Assembly (NCBI GenBank): GCA_018907035.1 | Contig: JACCIC010000015.1 | Coordinates: 2,048,001-2,112,000, forward strand | Length of the DNA: 64,000 bases | From: Sycobia sp. Sy_11 | Taxonomy: Eukaryota > Arthropoda > Insecta > Hymenoptera > Epichrysomallidae | Direction of reading: 5' to 3' | Part shown: one piece after another, positions 60,421 through 64,000 of the stretch | Position numbering within the stretch: the stretch's first letter is position 1 | How the letters are laid out: the number at the start of each line of letters is the position of its first letter | Notes under the pieces: generated by a model | Told to the model about the DNA's origin: nothing | Seen by the model: only the letters and a program-made list of their open reading frames with translations | Database searches by the model: none | Program-made: the position numbers and the translations under genes

Positions 60421-62100
60421 AATGATGACGCACTCAAGTTAGTAACAATACATTAAATTTCATACAGCTATAAATCGTACGAGTCAAAAAGAATGTATTT
60501 ATTATATTCCTTTCAATTCGCTTCTTTTTATTTCTGTATCAAATCTCTTTTACAGAATTAAATAATGAATGATGAAGTTGAATAAGTATGCTAGGATATT
60601 AAGTAAAATTTTGAAATTCTCATCCAACGTACTGCAGTTAACTAAATTATTACTGACATTATTCGATAATAAGAGGCTCCGGAATGATTATTCGACTATG
60701 AAGTTTCAAGTCAAACGAGAATCCAAACTGTAATATCTCGTAATTGCGCGAAAATGCAAGGAGACGAAAAATCCTAATTGGTCAAAGGTCCGAAAGTGGC
60801 TAATTTTCAAGATGCATAGGGCCAAAGGCTCGGTGTAACAGTGCCCGCTAATGACACAATTACGTAGCGCATATATGTACAGTCCCCGGTCTTGCACACT
60901 TGTCACTGTCCAAATACTTTCGCACAAACGTCTACCCTCACAAGTACCTGCTCTCATGGACACGAGAGCACATATAATATATACATACGCACAGATGCAT
61001 CCGGCAAATATTCAGCGACCGAAGCGCTTCTTTACCCTCCCCTTTTGCCGGTCTATACTTCTGAAACTATGCTGAATATTAAACTCACATACGGTTCCTG
61101 TGGCGGAAATCCACTCCCTTATAAAGTAGACGACAAACATACTTGTATATATGGCGAGGTGCTTAAATATTTAACATCGAACTGTACCTTTCGCGCAGTA
61201 TTGTACACTTTTTTAAATGAAAATACGATATATCAGGGCCGAGTTATAAGAGAGACGAACGTAGGGCTATATGTAGAGCCCGATTGATAAATTAATAGGA
61301 ATGCGATTTATTTTTACTTCTTTGTTTTTTACCGCTGCGTATAATAAAATAATCGATAGTAAAATTTGATACTTTTCACATAATCGCGTGACCGAGCATT
61401 GACATTGATGTTCTCGCAACACGCACCCTTTATACTATTTTGTTTTTCATTCAGGGGCTCTACTATTAGTGCTGTTTGACAATATATGGCGAACTCTAAC
61501 TTTTTCGCGCAGTTTCAACGCAAAGTAATCCCCTTCAAAAATTTACATCAGACTCGTGTGCGAATTAATGGAGCTCATTTATAATGTTGATCATATATAA
61601 CGAGGTATCGTTTAATTATTACTCGAGCATTATTTTTCGATTTTACAAATAATAAGTAATTATCGATCTCATGTCAAATATTACTAAATACTATTAAACT
61701 TATGTATCAGTTTCGTACGTTTACTATATAAATATACTTGTCTAAAATACGAGTTTTTTGTATTTTTGCTTTTTCATTAATTTATTAATTATGTTAACTA
61801 TGAATATGAATCTTTTATAAGAATTTCATTAACGCCTTTCTTCCAATTCTAAAAAAACACGGATGAGCCGTTGAACGAAGAAAAACATATGGACGGCAAA
61901 GATATATAAGGATATAGTATAAGCAAAAAAAATGGAAACGTGTATAAAAAAGTAAAACTGCAAAATATAGAAATGCATATTTTAATTATTGAAAATTGGA
62001 AATACATCATTTATACCTTTATATTTCACCGCGGACGTTTAACGTTTTTCTTACTCATATCTCGAAAAAAATAATTACAGAATCAACTATTCCATCACAA
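60421..62100. other. Mixed stretch with one unrecognised + strand frame
   Basis: A frame of 131 codons spans 60892-61287. Its last 72 codons, from the ATG at about 61072, include four cysteines and look moderately protein-like. There is no signal peptide, homology I recognise, promoter or splice context. I leave it unannotated as a gene. Confidence 0.4.
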
Positions 62101-62740
62101 GATGGATGAAATATACCTTCTACAGTAAACGTGTCGTTACACTTGTGTGCGAAACTTCGAATTTTTCGATACCAAATTTACGGTGCCGTCAAAGACACCG
62201 CTTGGAACAACTCGAAATTTCGCGAGTTCCCGGGAGGCTCTCCAACGCGCAAAACAAACAAATCCCCCCCCCACTCCCCGACGCCCAATGCGTGGCGCAG
62301 ATAAGCCCGACCGACCTGCGCTACTGTTGATTTATCAGCCGGCAAAATACGCGCGCGAAACTTCTAATTCCAACGGGAGCGGCCGCGATCGGAACGTGAC
62401 GCGGGCGCTTTTTATCGCCGCCGTATGTGGGGCGAATAATCCAAAAAAACCCGTGGTCCGAATTTTCGCGGGTTTTAAATACAAAGCACTCCCGGTAAAT
62501 CTCTTCGGGAGCCTTCTATCTTGGTCGGGACAGCGTTAATTTTTCGGCCCTGGTTTTTCGATTTTATCGAGAATTTTTGGCCGGCAACCGAGTGACGGGA
62601 GTGGGAGTGGGGGGCGGTTGAGGCGCGAATTTCGTGCGTGTAATTTCGCGAAAATTTGTGGCTGCGGCATTGTTTTGATTGGATTGGCGCCGCGTCGACA
62701 ATCGTACGACGGGGCTGGGATTGAATGGACAAACAAGTGT
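62100..62740. other. CpG-rich island
   Basis: Rich in CpG, with GCGGCCGCG, CGCGCGCG and a C9 run near 62266. Frames up to 130 codons are open on both strands, as expected of stop-poor GC-rich DNA. No exon boundaries or domain were found. Confidence 0.45.
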
Positions 62741-64000
62741 ATTAACAATATTTTTTCGACTGTATTATTTTTTCCGCGAGAAAATACAATTGCTAGATCA
62801 TCAATACAATTGAAATATCGTAGTGTAAAATGTTTCTGAATTTTAACATTATAATAATAATAATAAATGTAACAATTGAGGACAATTCGAGAATAAATGA
62901 AAAGTTGTGAAAAATCAAACGATACATCGCGCGATCGAGTATCAAGTTTTAAATTAGAATTTCCTAATTAAGTAGGCTTACGAAACAAGTATAAAATAAA
63001 CAAAAACTTTTATTATGTTCGTATAAAATATATAGTGCTATAGAACGAACATTCAAGTTATTACGTAAAGTTTTAACTTTCTCTGAGTTTTTTATATTGT
63101 TAATGGCCTGCAGTAGGTAAATTGTTAAATGTAGACTGAATATATAAATAAAGACATTGTCAATAATTTTAATAATTTTCGAAAATTTAACGACATCTAT
63201 TATTACAGTAAATTTAATTGTTTTAGTGTTATAATTTTCAGTAATGGAAAGTGCAATTGTTCCATTTATTCCGTTCGACTCCTGTTGATTAGAAAATAAA
63301 ATAATTCCAATTCAAGATATTCCGCCTTTATTATAAGATTGTTTTATTGAAGTAAACATTATTATTTGTAAAATTTAGTATTTAGTTTCCTATTGTCATT
63401 TTCATGGCTTCATCTTAAGTTTAATGCTTCAGTAAGGTAAGGAAAATGAATTTAGTTTTCCAGTGAATTGAAGATACTCCCATCAACTTTACAAAATAGA
63501 TTTTTTCTACTTTTAATATTTAGGTAGATTAATAATTATTGATGTACTACTAAATATCTTTTAGTATTGGATTAGTTAGTCTCAGTTAAAATTATTTATA
63601 CATTAGAAATCTAAATTTAGACATTATTATCGTAATTAATTATTGAAGTAATAAAACTAAACTTTATCAGTTAGATTTTATCAAATTTTGGTCTGATTTT
63701 AGTTATTTGTATGTATACATGAGAAAGTCAAAAATTATATAACAGCCTATAAAAATTATAATTATTCTTTTTTCCTGTCTACTAGCTTAGGCGTACACTT
63801 TCATTAATCTAGAATTATCAACAATATATATAGTATCACTATACTGTAAATAACTTTTAAATTTTTAATAAACAAAAAGGTTAATTAGCAAAGCAATAGC
63901 AATTTGTATATTTAATTCGGGTAAACGTCGCTTCAAAATCAAAATAGTACAAAATTTACAAAAAAAGGATATATCCGGAATCATCACTAACAAGTTGATG
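62741..64000. other. AT-rich stretch to the window end
   Basis: I see no gene, repeat or regulatory feature here. Confidence 0.55.

Noticed and set aside
60892..61287. Plus-strand 131-codon frame with several cysteines near its end
   Set aside because: No signal peptide, promoter or homology; cysteine spacing fits no pattern I know.
1..64000. tRNA, rRNA, CRISPR and bacterial-type operon signals
   Set aside because: None was seen; regularly spaced repeats are all microsatellites, and the gene structure is eukaryotic.

Overview
This window looks like nuclear DNA from an insect. It is strongly AT-rich, carries at least sixteen long (TA)n and more than a dozen (GA)n/(CT)n microsatellites, contains two mariner-type transposon relics, has no operon-like packing, and shows eukaryotic TATA boxes, AATAAA signals and GT/AG splice sites. 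CpG is not depleted in the GC-rich islands and base composition varies sharply, which would fit Hymenoptera (ant, bee or parasitoid wasp). The order is an inference, not a demonstration.

Left part (1-17 kb): a tandem cluster of three small intronless genes, all on the + strand, at 1889-2245, 10113-10448 and 15832-16146. Each encodes a signal peptide followed by a mature chain of about 82-91 residues, almost without cysteine. The three chains align along their whole length: a Thr-Phe block, a Gly-Val-Ile-Ser-Tyr block, a Gly-Pro-Gly loop, a Gly-Gly-Gly-x-Asn block and a beta-strand-like tail. Each gene has a TATA box about 30 bases before a plausible initiator and an AATAAA signal after the stop. 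I do not recognise the family. Copies 1 and 2 also share a conserved block about 0.75-1 kb downstream with a 3' splice-site-like TATTTCAG and a second AATAAA, so the duplicated unit was larger than the coding region. A 909-bp, internally deleted mariner with unusually long inverted repeats (about 190 bp) and a TA target-site duplication sits between copies 2 and 3.

Middle (17-31 kb): gene-poor sequence in which GC-rich, CpG-rich islands next to CT/GA repeats begin to appear. At 31071-31491 on the minus strand there is a convincing protein-coding exon (glycine-tract-rich, followed by a GTGAGT donor and preceded by a pyrimidine-rich acceptor). It is probably one exon of a large gene whose other exons I could not find.

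Right part (31-64 kb): long AT-rich stretches alternating with GC-rich islands (about 35, 40, 46.5, 48-50, 51.5-54, 56, 59-60 and 62.5 kb). Two islands (35.2-35.4 kb and 46.5-46.7 kb) have a TATA box, a downstream exon-like stretch and a strong GTAAG donor on the + strand, so they may be promoters with first exons. A decayed mariner transposase lies on the minus strand at 37.05-37.64 kb, and a perfect 29-bp hairpin lies beside a (TA)n tract at 57.2 kb. Most of this half looks like intron or intergenic regulatory DNA. The long reading frames seen there are mainly translated microsatellites.
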